The notes under the pieces are model-generated. The model was not told the origin of the DNA and made no database searches. It was given only the letters and a program-made list of their open reading frames with translations. Of a stretch of 21,660 nt of DNA, positions 5,538 to 11,704 are shown piece after piece (the first letter of the stretch is position 1; every line of letters starts with the position of its first letter). The translations under genes and the position numbers were made by a program. Origin of the DNA: a virus; the IMG/VR virus record IMGVR_UViG_3300021437_000095, positions 1 through 21,660 of that record. One strand, given 5' to 3'.

Positions 5538-5605
5538 ACGCCAGCGGGAGTCGAACCCGCATTCAACCGGATGACCGGGAGTCTTACCAGTTAGATGATG
5601 GCGTT
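5537..5605 (-). tRNA. Aberrant tRNA with a 4-nt anticodon loop (no assignable anticodon)
   Basis: On the minus strand a 69-nt cloverleaf is clear. Acceptor AACGCCA pairs with TGGCGTT over 7 bp; the D arm carries the invariant A14, G18-G19 and A21; the T arm is GCGGG with loop TTCGACT and CCCGC, with a normal 5-nt variable region before it. The anticodon arm reads CCGG-TCAT-CCGG: four pairs with a loop of only four bases, exactly three fewer than the standard seven. CCA is not encoded (the next bases are CGCC). Loop bases TCAT could be read as U33 plus a CAT anticodon, but positions 37-38 would then be paired. The first base overlaps the stop codon of the 47-aa gene upstream, so processing from the late transcript would cut within that stop. 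It may be a degraded tRNA or an RNA with a non-translational role. Confidence 0.75.
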
Positions 5606-5747
5606 AGTTGAGCGCAAGCAATAGCCCGAGATTGGCAATGGCATAGCCTGCAAACATGATGCAATGTCCAACGTCACCGCGCCGCCCGAGGTCAATGGCG
5701 GTGCCTATGTAGGCCAGCGTTACGAAGATGACAAGCCAAGTACTCAT
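5604..5747 (-). CDS. Small membrane protein, two helices
   Basis: A 47-aa protein starting at the ATG at 5747, which overlaps the HNH stop (ATGA). It has two hydrophobic helices (about residues 2-17, TWLVIFVTLAYIGTAI, and 29-46, CIMFAGYAIANLGLLLAL) joined by a basic DLGRRGDVG turn. Small phage proteins with an AGYAIAN.GL.LAL ending are common in late regions; role unknown. A longer frame from 5834 exists but would lie within the HNH gene. Confidence 0.6.
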   Translation of the reverse strand: MSTWLVIFVTLAYIGTAIDLGRRGDVGHCIMFAGYAIANLGLLLALN

Positions 5748-6406
5748 GGCATATCTGGCCAGCGATGGCAATTCTTCCTGAGGTTTTCTTTCTCTGGAAG
5801 AATCTGCAAATTGGCCTCCCAATGCAAACCACATACTATTTTTCCGTTTAGCGGAACTATGTGATCAACGTGAATTTGTTCTCCCGCATCGCGCATTTCT
5901 TTTGCCCGCTTGTAAATTTCTTTGATTGCCATTTCGTTAGCCCATTGCGGGGTTGCGTCTTGCAACCTTGCCGCCCTAGTCTGCGTATAGAACGCCAACA
6001 AATATTTGTGATCGGCTTTCCACGCTTTGATTCTGGCATTACAAGCGTCCCGATTCCGGGCGCGATAAGCAGCTTCAGCCGCCAGAGTTTTATCTGGATT
6101 TAACTTGCGCCACCGCGCTTTTCTAGCGTTCTGCTCATCCTTTGTCCGTGTTGCATACTCTTTGCACTGCTCTAGGATTTGCTCTCGGTTCTCAATGTAA
6201 TGCTGTCGGTTGTAATTTAGATACCGCTCTCGGTTATCCTCGCGCCAAACTTTGGTCCGCGTCTTGTACCGCTCCTTGTTGCGCAAATAATGCGCTTTCA
6301 CATAAGCGGCTTGACATGGCTTGCAATAACTTCCGGGCTTGCCATGTTTCTTAGGAAAAGAATCAAACGGCTTGATTTGTTTGCACGCAGGGCATAGTTT
6401 TTCCAT
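5744..6406 (-). CDS. HNH endonuclease with N-terminal zinc ribbon
   Basis: A 220-aa protein. The N-terminus has two CxxC knuckles (Cys5/Cys8 and Cys28/Cys31), a probable zinc ribbon, followed by a long basic region of repeated YN/RNRE-like units (residues 40-140) that probably binds DNA. The C-terminus holds the HNH motif VDHIVPLNG (Asp181-His182) with the N-rich closing part LHWEANLQILPEKENLRK. This is the usual layout of stand-alone phage HNH nucleases, some of which home into intergenic sites. It lies in the distal accessory block of the late operon. The ribosome site upstream of the ATG at 6406 is weak. Confidence 0.85.
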   Translation of the reverse strand: MEKLCPACKQIKPFDSFPKKHGKPGSYCKPCQAAYVKAHYLRNKERYKTRTKVWREDNRERYLNYNRQHYIENREQILEQCKEYATRTKDEQNARKARWRKLNPDKTLAAEAAYRARNRDACNARIKAWKADHKYLLAFYTQTRAARLQDATPQWANEMAIKEIYKRAKEMRDAGEQIHVDHIVPLNGKIVCGLHWEANLQILPEKENLRKNCHRWPDMP

Positions 6407-6440
6407 GCGAGTTTAGACATGGATTCATAACGTAAGTTCA

Positions 6441-7415
6441 CTACACGCGAATTAGGTTGCCCCTGTATTCAACGTGCTCTTCATCCCATTTCTGCACAAG
6501 TTCAGGCATCATCAATTTGCCGCCTTTAATCGTTAGCACCACAAAGCCAGAGCGCCAATTAGTAGGGCCGGATTCAAGATAATGTACAAACTGATCACCG
6601 TCGGTATCGGCCATGGTGCCACAATCAACCCCGTAGCGCGTTCCTGTCATATCGGTCCAAGGCGTAACTTTCAGAGAATGCAAATGCCCCGTAACAAACG
6701 ATTTTCCAGATTTCAAAGTATTGTTATAGACAGCGTGTAGTCCGTTTGCCCAGCGATGTTTAATGCAAATATCATCGTTGACATCCAAGCGCCAACACGG
6801 CGTCCACAAAGGGAAATAATCCTTCAGGTGATATCCGGGCAATCCCTCATATTCTGGAACCAGTGCGGCTAAACGGCTTTCCATGCGTAGATCATGATTG
6901 CCTGCCGCCCAAATTAATTTAGCGCCTCTGGCGTGCTTCTCTATCTCGCCCGTATAGGCTTGCACCGCTTCCAGTTCGTCTTTTACTTTGGGGCGATTTG
7001 ATTCAAGAAACCCAATGGCCGGGAATCTTCCAATGCGGGAACCATCGAACCAATCGCCATTAGCCACAATCCCCACAGGCGCGGGGTCAAAGTGCTTTAC
7101 GAAGTAATGGAAAGCCCGTTGTACCGTAGTTAGCGGTCCCGGCCAAATGTGAGCATCTGAGCCGACCAGGATCACGCCATCTTGAATGCCCCAAGTAACA
7201 ATCGCCTTATTGGCCGAATGTATTGGCGCGGTGTTGTGGCGCGGTATTGATGGGCAATAGACAGGGGCACGCCAATCGTGCTTTTTCTCAATGTTTCGGC
7301 GGCGGCGATGAATGTTCCGCTCATCAATGCCTAGATGCTTTGCCACCTTTGCAGCGCTTTGGAGGTCTGTCCAAAGCGCCATGAATTCCTGATCGCTAAC
7401 CGTTGCTTTCGCCAT
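6441..7415 (-). CDS. HTH plus calcineurin-like metallophosphatase
   Basis: A 324-aa protein, start at 7415 (overlapping the previous gene by 20 nt; an earlier in-frame ATG at 7526 would overlap it by 131). Residues 7-45 form a helix-turn-helix (DLQSAAKVAKHLGIDERNIH followed by a basic RRRR). Residues 80-250 carry the metallophosphoesterase motifs in order: Asp87/His89 (GSDAHIW), Gly120-Asp121..Asp124 (GDWFDG), GNHD at 172-175, His220 in IKHRWANG, and GHLH at 243-246, which would bind two metal ions. The set is complete, so activity is expected; substrate unknown (nucleic acid or nucleotide is plausible given the HTH). Phage proteins with this fusion are known but uncharacterised. Confidence 0.88.
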   Translation of the reverse strand: MAKATVSDQEFMALWTDLQSAAKVAKHLGIDERNIHRRRRNIEKKHDWRAPVYCPSIPRHNTAPIHSANKAIVTWGIQDGVILVGSDAHIWPGPLTTVQRAFHYFVKHFDPAPVGIVANGDWFDGSRIGRFPAIGFLESNRPKVKDELEAVQAYTGEIEKHARGAKLIWAAGNHDLRMESRLAALVPEYEGLPGYHLKDYFPLWTPCWRLDVNDDICIKHRWANGLHAVYNNTLKSGKSFVTGHLHSLKVTPWTDMTGTRYGVDCGTMADTDGDQFVHYLESGPTNWRSGFVVLTIKGGKLMMPELVQKWDEEHVEYRGNLIRV

Positions 7416-7665
7416 TCGGGATAACTTTCGGTTTCCGCTTTTTGCGTAGGGGCTTGATCGTTCTGACCATGCCGCGAGGGATTTGGAATCTCCCATTGAC
7501 GAATTGCCCATCCGTTGTATGAGCAATCACCAAATACTTTTCCGTTTCGGCTACAAGAAAACCGACTGTGGTAACGATTTGCGCGACTGGCTTTTCGTCT
7601 GCCGGATCAGTCCAGCCATGCTCAAGGGCTGACGCATCATCCCAAGTGATGAGGACTAACTCCAT
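7396..7665 (-). CDS. Small phage protein, function unknown
   Basis: An 89-aa protein. The opening ITWDDASALEHGWTD, the central TTVGFLVAETEKYLVIAH and the IPRGMVRTIKPL ending follow a pattern I recognise from many phage operons (an SH3-like small beta barrel is likely). The C-terminus is strongly basic (KPLRKKRKPKV), suggesting nucleic-acid contact. It shares one base with the upstream gene's stop (TAATG) and overlaps the phosphatase start by 20 nt. Confidence 0.65.
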   Translation of the reverse strand: MELVLITWDDASALEHGWTDPADEKPVAQIVTTVGFLVAETEKYLVIAHTTDGQFVNGRFQIPRGMVRTIKPLRKKRKPKVIPNGESNG

Positions 7666-7874
7666 TAGTGGAGTCTCGGCTTAACTTCAATCCAAAGCCG
7701 CTCGCAGCCCTCAAATACGATGCTGCGCCCGTCATCAAGGAATATTGCTGTTTGCCCGTTCATGATGCCAATGCCGGAAATGACAGCATTCAGGATGCTC
7801 TCGCAGGCCTCCTCATCGGTCATTTTGGGCAGCATTGCAGAGGCTAAATGTGCTTTCTTTCCCGAGCGGGACAT
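7665..7874 (-). CDS. Small phage protein, function unknown
   Basis: A 69-aa protein with a basic N-terminus (SRSGKKAHLASAML), a helix (TDEEACESILNAVISGI) and a beta-hairpin end (QTAIFLDDGRSIVFEGCERL). No family recognised. Both ends form TAATG overlaps, so it is translated with its neighbours. Confidence 0.55.
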   Translation of the reverse strand: MSRSGKKAHLASAMLPKMTDEEACESILNAVISGIGIMNGQTAIFLDDGRSIVFEGCERLWIEVKPRLH

Positions 7875-8059
7875 TACATTGCCTTCCGAGGTTCAAACCC
7901 TTTTATGCACTCGACGGAATACGCGGTAATGGATGGATCATCGGTCACGATGGGCGTTATCTCCCGTCGCTTTTCCATGCATTCGGGAAGGGTCTTAAAC
8001 GCCCCTGCGAGGCTTTGCGGGACGCCGCCGATCAGAGCAACTACTACCAGAAAGTACAT
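7874..8059 (-). CDS. Small exported protein with signal peptide
   Basis: A 61-aa protein. Residues 1-19 (MYFLVVVALIGGVPQSLAG) look like a Sec signal with probable cleavage after SLA or AGA. The mature part holds two Cys (CMEKRREITPIVTDDPS, and CIKGFEPRK) that could form a disulfide in the periplasm. Short phage proteins with a signal and the EC.......CIKG pattern are common and unstudied. A good Shine-Dalgarno (GAGGAA) lies upstream of the ATG at 8059. It is the first gene of a coupled block of four (8059 to 6441). Confidence 0.6.
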   Translation of the reverse strand: MYFLVVVALIGGVPQSLAGAFKTLPECMEKRREITPIVTDDPSITAYSVECIKGFEPRKAM

Positions 8060-8079
8060 GTTGCATTTCCTCGCGAGTT

Positions 8080-8111
8080 ATCGTAATCATACTACGATTT
8101 GGAACAATCGT
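8080..8111 (-). promoter_or_regulatory. Overlapping inverted repeats, possible operator/promoter
   Basis: In the 81-nt gap before the exported-protein gene there are three related half-sites: ATCGTA (8080-8085), TACGAT (8093-8098) and AATCGT (8106-8111), making two overlapping 6-bp inverted repeats. On the minus strand a TATGAT box (8091-8086) lies in the middle and could be a -10 for the downstream block; a matching -35 is weak (TTAGAC, 18 nt away). This would fit a regulated accessory promoter, but the evidence is only the symmetry. Confidence 0.3.
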
Positions 8112-8140
8112 CTAAATTTTCACCTCACGGATTGAGCAGA

Positions 8141-8683
8141 TTAGCCGACATGGTTAGCTTTAGCGAACACGCCGTTTTCCCTATGTTGTTGCCGCCTTAA
8201 AGGCAATGTTTTTTGATTCCCTAACCGCCCTACTTCACTAGGCGTCATCACAGGAGAAGTCAAGGCGCGCTCAACATTACATCCATTTTTCAATCGTCGT
8301 TTCACGGTTCCGGCTTTTATGCCGTACTGATCTGCAAGCAACTGCAACGCAATAACTTCACCTTGAAATTCGACGCGAAACGTATTTCTTCTATTGAGAA
8401 CTTGTTCTTTCCTTGACGCCCACAAACAGTTATCCGGCGCATAACCCAGCGCATTGTTTTTTCTTTCAAGCGTCAAGCCAGAAGGAACTTCGCCCATGTC
8501 AAAAAGGAAAGCGCGGAAGTCGTGCCACGCGTCACAAACTGAAATGCCTCTGCCGCCATAATTGACGTAAGCCGGGTTATTTTTGTTATTGCAACGCTGC
8601 ATCATTGAGCGCCACGCGGAATAGGTTTTTGAACGCTTGCCGCGCTGATTGTGTCCGTGGGTGGTAATATTCTTGGCAGCCAT
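8141..8683 (-). CDS. HNH/AP2-like phage DNA-binding protein with C-terminal HTH
   Basis: A 180-aa protein. Residues about 20-100 (TYSAWRSMMQRCNNKNNPAY, YGGRGISVCDAWHDF, DMGEVPSGLTLERKNNALGY, NCLWASRKEQVLNRR) match a widespread phage family related to HNH/AP2 mobile endonucleases. Residues about 110-143 (LLADQYGIKAGTVKRRLKNG ... ALTSP) look like the NUMOD-type helix-turn-helix that follows many homing nucleases. The strong site AAGGAG precedes the ATG at 8683 by seven bases. Probably a free-standing mobile gene inserted between the lysis cassette and the accessory block; catalytic activity uncertain because the classical HNH histidines are not clear. Confidence 0.7.
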   Translation of the reverse strand: MAAKNITTHGHNQRGKRSKTYSAWRSMMQRCNNKNNPAYVNYGGRGISVCDAWHDFRAFLFDMGEVPSGLTLERKNNALGYAPDNCLWASRKEQVLNRRNTFRVEFQGEVIALQLLADQYGIKAGTVKRRLKNGCNVERALTSPVMTPSEVGRLGNQKTLPLRRQQHRENGVFAKANHVG

Positions 8684-8724
8684 CTTCGCTCCTTAATAGC
8701 AATGGTGGTGAGGGGTAACGAGTG

Positions 8725-9228
8725 TTAGCGCACTCGTTGCTCCGACGAAATGTCGGATGCCCATTTGACAGCGAAATCAAGGCGAAGTTTTAACGCTGCG
8801 CCCTCTCCAACGAGCGTAAGAACTTCTCCCTCGTACTCTCTAAGCGCGGCATCAAACTGCCCCCGGTCAAAGCATCGTTGTCCTTCAGGACAAGTGGGAG
8901 AGGGGGCGGGGGCGGACAAGCCGTCGGTACTGGCACGGGCGCGGCGCAACCGCTCAAGATCAGCACCCAAAACAGTAAGTGCTTTGCTGTATGACTCATC
9001 GCTCGCCTTCGCTTTCTGTTCGTTCGCCGCTCTGGTAGCATCCGCTTCCTTTTGCGCCGCTTTACCTATGGCTTCGGTATTTACCCGAAACTGTAGGTAA
9101 TCTGCTTTTACCTGCTCAGTGCGTGCATTCGCTGTTTGCGAACCGCGAACGCAGCCGCTGATATAGGTCGCCCCCAAAATGAGGCCATACGCCCCCAATT
9201 TGAGGGCGTAGGGGGGAATGGGGATCAC
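8725..9228 (-). CDS. Rz-like i-spanin
   Basis: A 167-aa protein at the Rz position of a holin-endolysin-Rz cassette. The start is taken as the GTG at 9228 that overlaps the endopeptidase stop (GTGA); an in-frame GTG at 9282 also exists. Residues about 8-25 form one membrane anchor (LKLGAYGLILGATYISG), then a long helical, charged periplasmic part (ADYLQFRVNTEAIGKAAQKE, DLERLRRARAST) as expected for an inner-membrane spanin. A Cys pair (PTCPEGQRC) is present. The o-spanin gene is nested inside in another frame, which strongly supports the call. Together they would fuse inner and outer membranes in the last step of lysis. Confidence 0.8.
   Translation of the reverse strand: MIPIPPYALKLGAYGLILGATYISGCVRGSQTANARTEQVKADYLQFRVNTEAIGKAAQKEADATRAANEQKAKASDESYSKALTVLGADLERLRRARASTDGLSAPAPSPTCPEGQRCFDRGQFDAALREYEGEVLTLVGEGAALKLRLDFAVKWASDISSEQRVR
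8790..8999 (-). CDS. Rz1-like o-spanin lipoprotein, nested in Rz
   Basis: A 69-aa protein entirely inside the Rz gene in a different frame. It begins MSHTAKHLLFWVLILSGC, a signal peptide with lipobox (LSGC) whose lipidated Cys would be residue 18, followed by a proline-rich stretch (PVPVPTACPPPPPLP) typical of Rz1. The frame opens earlier (9041) but the ATG at 8999 gives the proper signal. The product is expected in the outer membrane and to bind the Rz C-terminus across the periplasm. Confidence 0.88.
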   Translation of the reverse strand: MSHTAKHLLFWVLILSGCAAPVPVPTACPPPPPLPLVLKDNDALTGGSLMPRLESTREKFLRSLERAQR

Positions 9229-9626
9229 GGATAGAAAACCCGGTTTCCAGACTTCGGCGCTATCGTTTGAACGTGGCACCACCCCTTGGTAGAGCCAGGA
9301 TGCTCAAGCCACAATTGCAAACGGTCCAAGACTTCCAGATGCGCCATACACCATGTATCTAAGTCGCCCTCCGGGTCGCTGATGTCTACCGCTTGCCCGG
9401 TCATGTGCTTTGACTTAAGCGCAGCATTTGGTGTTGCCGCATTTACTGCGGCAGGACGCCACCCGGAATTAACCTTGCGGATCTCCGAATCCTTGGTATC
9501 AAAGCGAAATTCGGATAGCAGCATGTTTGCCCGCTGTACCGTGACTTCGGCATTGCGCACGATGTCGGGCGTCAACTCTTGCGAGTATTGCTTATCCCGG
9601 CCCATCCAGTAATCACTTAGCGTCAT
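9225..9626 (-). CDS. Endolysin, peptidase M15 family (D-Ala-D-Ala/L,D-type)
   Basis: A 133-aa protein of the M15A (peptidase_M15_3-like) family that cuts peptide cross-bridges of peptidoglycan. Visible motifs are SGWR (54-57), the zinc signature SKHMTGQAVD (His74 and Asp81), and WCHVQ with the third ligand His118; a catalytic acidic residue lies between them. No signal peptide is seen, so release depends on the holin. Start ATG at 9626 (a GTG at 9629 is also possible); it overlaps the holin stop by 14 nt, and its own stop overlaps the Rz start. Length is usual for the single-domain phage form. Confidence 0.9.
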   Translation of the reverse strand: MTLSDYWMGRDKQYSQELTPDIVRNAEVTVQRANMLLSEFRFDTKDSEIRKVNSGWRPAAVNAATPNAALKSKHMTGQAVDISDPEGDLDTWCMAHLEVLDRLQLWLEHPGSTKGWCHVQTIAPKSGNRVFYP

Positions 9627-9984
9627 CACTTTCAGTCACCCCGAATTTCTTTGCCATGTATTGCTCAAACAGGAAAATCGCCCTGGTTCCCATGTGTCCC
9701 GAAATGCTGATAATCACCGCTTCCAGCAGTTTGGGAACCTCTGAGTATTCGCACAGCCAAAACGCAATCACGCCGACAAATGCGCTTGTGACCAACTCCC
9801 CTACAAACTCAGCGATATTGAATGCCCGCACATCGCCCCGCTTCATCTTCTGCCGGAAACTCACTATTCCGCCCGCCGAAGCCCATGCAATGACCCATGC
9901 GTATGCCGCCCATCCGTAGGCAAAGGGGTCTTTGATAGCGCCCGCTGACTGAGCAGCCGCCGAGGTAATGAGTAGGTCAAGCAT
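9613..9984 (-). CDS. LydA-type phage holin
   Basis: A 123-aa protein with three likely membrane segments (about residues 22-41, 61-79 and 85-105). The signature of the LydA / holin superfamily III group is visible: GGIVSFRQKMKRGDVRAFNI, then the SAFVGVIAFWLCE helix, then the GHMGTRAIFLFE segment. It sits directly upstream of the endolysin, as expected. The hydrophilic C-terminus (MAKKFGVTESDDAK) is cytoplasmic. AGGCGG lies upstream of the ATG at 9984. Its role is to form membrane lesions that let the endolysin out at the set time. Confidence 0.85.
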   Translation of the reverse strand: MLDLLITSAAAQSAGAIKDPFAYGWAAYAWVIAWASAGGIVSFRQKMKRGDVRAFNIAEFVGELVTSAFVGVIAFWLCEYSEVPKLLEAVIISISGHMGTRAIFLFEQYMAKKFGVTESDDAK

Positions 9985-10020
9985 GGTAAAGTCCGCCTTT
10001 CGGTCCTTTGGGGCGTGAAA

Positions 10021-10113
10021 ATGGAATTCACAGACTTCATGGTCTGGAAGGGTATTGCCATCGTTGTTGCCGTAGCGATATACGGCTTCCTAAAAGGGCT
10101 TACTGGGCGCTAA
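10021..10113 (+). CDS. 30-aa membrane peptide on the strand opposite the late genes
   Basis: In the 115-nt gap between holin and ejection-protein genes, the plus strand opens a 30-aa ORF at the ATG at 10021: MEFTDFMVWK, a hydrophobic run GIAIVVAVAIYGFL, then KGLTGR. That is a single membrane helix with charged ends, resembling tiny membrane proteins seen in other phages near lysis genes. A GGGGCG site lies a few bases before the start. It overlaps the end of the ejection-protein gene by 14 nt on the opposite strand. No minus-strand ORF fills this gap. Its expression needs a plus-strand promoter that I cannot see clearly. Confidence 0.45.
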   Translation: MEFTDFMVWKGIAIVVAVAIYGFLKGLTGR

Positions 10114-11704
10114 GTACCGGCGCAACTCTCTGCGCTATTCGCGGTATGTTTTCCAGCGCGTTACCCAGTGCAGGGTTTGTTTGGCCGAGCATCGAGTTTC
10201 GGAGCGCGTTGCTGTTTAGCAGCATGTTCGTTCCACGCCCTAAAGCCGCGCCAGCAGCCAATCCAGGCATTCCGCCTAATCCAAACGTGATAGCGCCGGT
10301 GGCAGCACGCTGCGCCGCCCCATGCTGCCCCTCCCGAGGCTTCAAGAAATCTGCGGCAATGTCGGCAAGTTCCTGCATGTCCTTGTTGCCGATGTTTTTC
10401 ATGTTGGCAATGCGGGCAATTGATATGTCGCCTTCCGATCCATTCTTTGCCAACTTGTCTAGCCTGAGCATGTTCCCGTATTGTTCGCGGGTCTTGGCGA
10501 ATGCTTTGGCAGCATCTTCACCCAAGGAACGGTCAAGCGCGTCCATCAACTTGCCTTTGAGTTGCCGCGCGTAATAGGCTTCGCTGGAATTGTTCTTGCC
10601 CATCGCATCAAGACGCTTTTTGATGTTGTAAGCAAGTTGTCCGTCTATATCGCCAGATTCAGCCGCTTTGATGATGTCATCAACTTTGTTGGTAATTATC
10701 TTGGCAAGGTCGGGCGGCAATTCGGAATGCGCAAGATTGGAGACTTCCGCAAGGTCTTGCGTCAACTTGGCATCTGGGCGAATGCTGTTGTTTTTAAGCA
10801 CGCGCTCAAACTCATTTCCGAGCGCATCGTCTGCATTGCGCAGAGCCTTTGTGACGTTTGTAGAGTCTTGCCCAAACGTAGTTGTGAGCGCACGGTTTAA
10901 CTGATTCTGCATCTTAGTATCCGTGGCGGCGCGGCCACTTCCGGGCACATACTCCAACGCAGATGCAATGGCGTTTAACGGCTTGCTATCAACAATGCGG
11001 TCTGCCGGGATATCGATCCCCCATTTGCTTTTGGCAAGGTCAGCAAGCCCCGCGCGTTCCGCCGATACGCCGCCGCCGCGCAAAGCATTCCCCGCCGCTT
11101 GAGCTCCCGCACCAACGGCTTTATCCACCACTGGAATAGCGCCGCCAATCACCGCGCCCGTTCCCGCATCATTGGGGTTAACAAGCCCCGCAGAAGCCCC
11201 GCCAAGCGCTGCGCCGCCTCCTACCCTTAATGCCATATCACCGGCACGTCCGAGTGCCGTAGTAGCCGCAGGAGCACCAAGGCTCAACCCGCCCGACGAA
11301 AGCGCGTTGATACCCTTTGCCACTGCCGGTAACGCTTGCGCCGCCGCAGGTAGCACGGCACGCGCCCCGTTAGCCAACGCGCCACCGGCACCGGCAGTCC
11401 CGGCAATCTCTGCGCCAATCTTGCCGCCTTGGTACATGAGCGAATCAGGCTGCGCACCCATTGACTGCAACCCGGAATCCATCTGCGCGCGCCGGTCATC
11501 GCGGCCAATGAAATCGTTTTGCACGCCCATTGCACGCGCCGCAGCGTCTACCGGAGTAAGCAGGGTCGCGCCGATTGAACCAGCACCACGGACAGCACCC
11601 GCCGCCAGGTTGCCGAGTCCTTGCATGAACCCGCTTTTTTCTTCAACGACAGGCGCAGATTCCCAAGCGCCGCCTTTTACCACCGGGGCGTCTTGCCATC
11701 CCAT
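10100..11704 (-). CDS. Ejection/DNA-transfer-type virion protein
   Basis: A 534-aa protein rich in Gly/Ala (residues about 25-210) with hydrophobic stretches (GAEIAGTAGAGGALANGA, GGGAALGGASAGLV, GAITFGLGGMPGLAAGAALG) suited to crossing or lining a membrane, and a helical charged middle (DDALGNEFERVLKNNSIRPD, KKRLDAMGKNNSSEAYYARQ). The N-terminus carries two short copies of W(Q/E)(D/S)APVV. Composition and position after the tail factors match the ejected internal proteins of P22-like and BPP-1-like podoviruses (equivalent to gp16/gp20/gp7 roles, not necessarily homologous). ATG at 11704 overlaps the upstream stop (TAATG). Confidence 0.65.
   Translation of the reverse strand: MGWQDAPVVKGGAWESAPVVEEKSGFMQGLGNLAAGAVRGAGSIGATLLTPVDAAARAMGVQNDFIGRDDRRAQMDSGLQSMGAQPDSLMYQGGKIGAEIAGTAGAGGALANGARAVLPAAAQALPAVAKGINALSSGGLSLGAPAATTALGRAGDMALRVGGGAALGGASAGLVNPNDAGTGAVIGGAIPVVDKAVGAGAQAAGNALRGGGVSAERAGLADLAKSKWGIDIPADRIVDSKPLNAIASALEYVPGSGRAATDTKMQNQLNRALTTTFGQDSTNVTKALRNADDALGNEFERVLKNNSIRPDAKLTQDLAEVSNLAHSELPPDLAKIITNKVDDIIKAAESGDIDGQLAYNIKKRLDAMGKNNSSEAYYARQLKGKLMDALDRSLGEDAAKAFAKTREQYGNMLRLDKLAKNGSEGDISIARIANMKNIGNKDMQELADIAADFLKPREGQHGAAQRAATGAITFGLGGMPGLAAGAALGRGTNMLLNSNALRNSMLGQTNPALGNALENIPRIAQRVAPVLSAQ

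Noticed and set aside
5537-5605. Reading the tRNA as tRNA-Met(CAT)
   Set aside because: CAT would be in a 4-nt loop closed by four G-C pairs; positions 37-38 would be paired and no 7-nt loop can be drawn with an intact stem.
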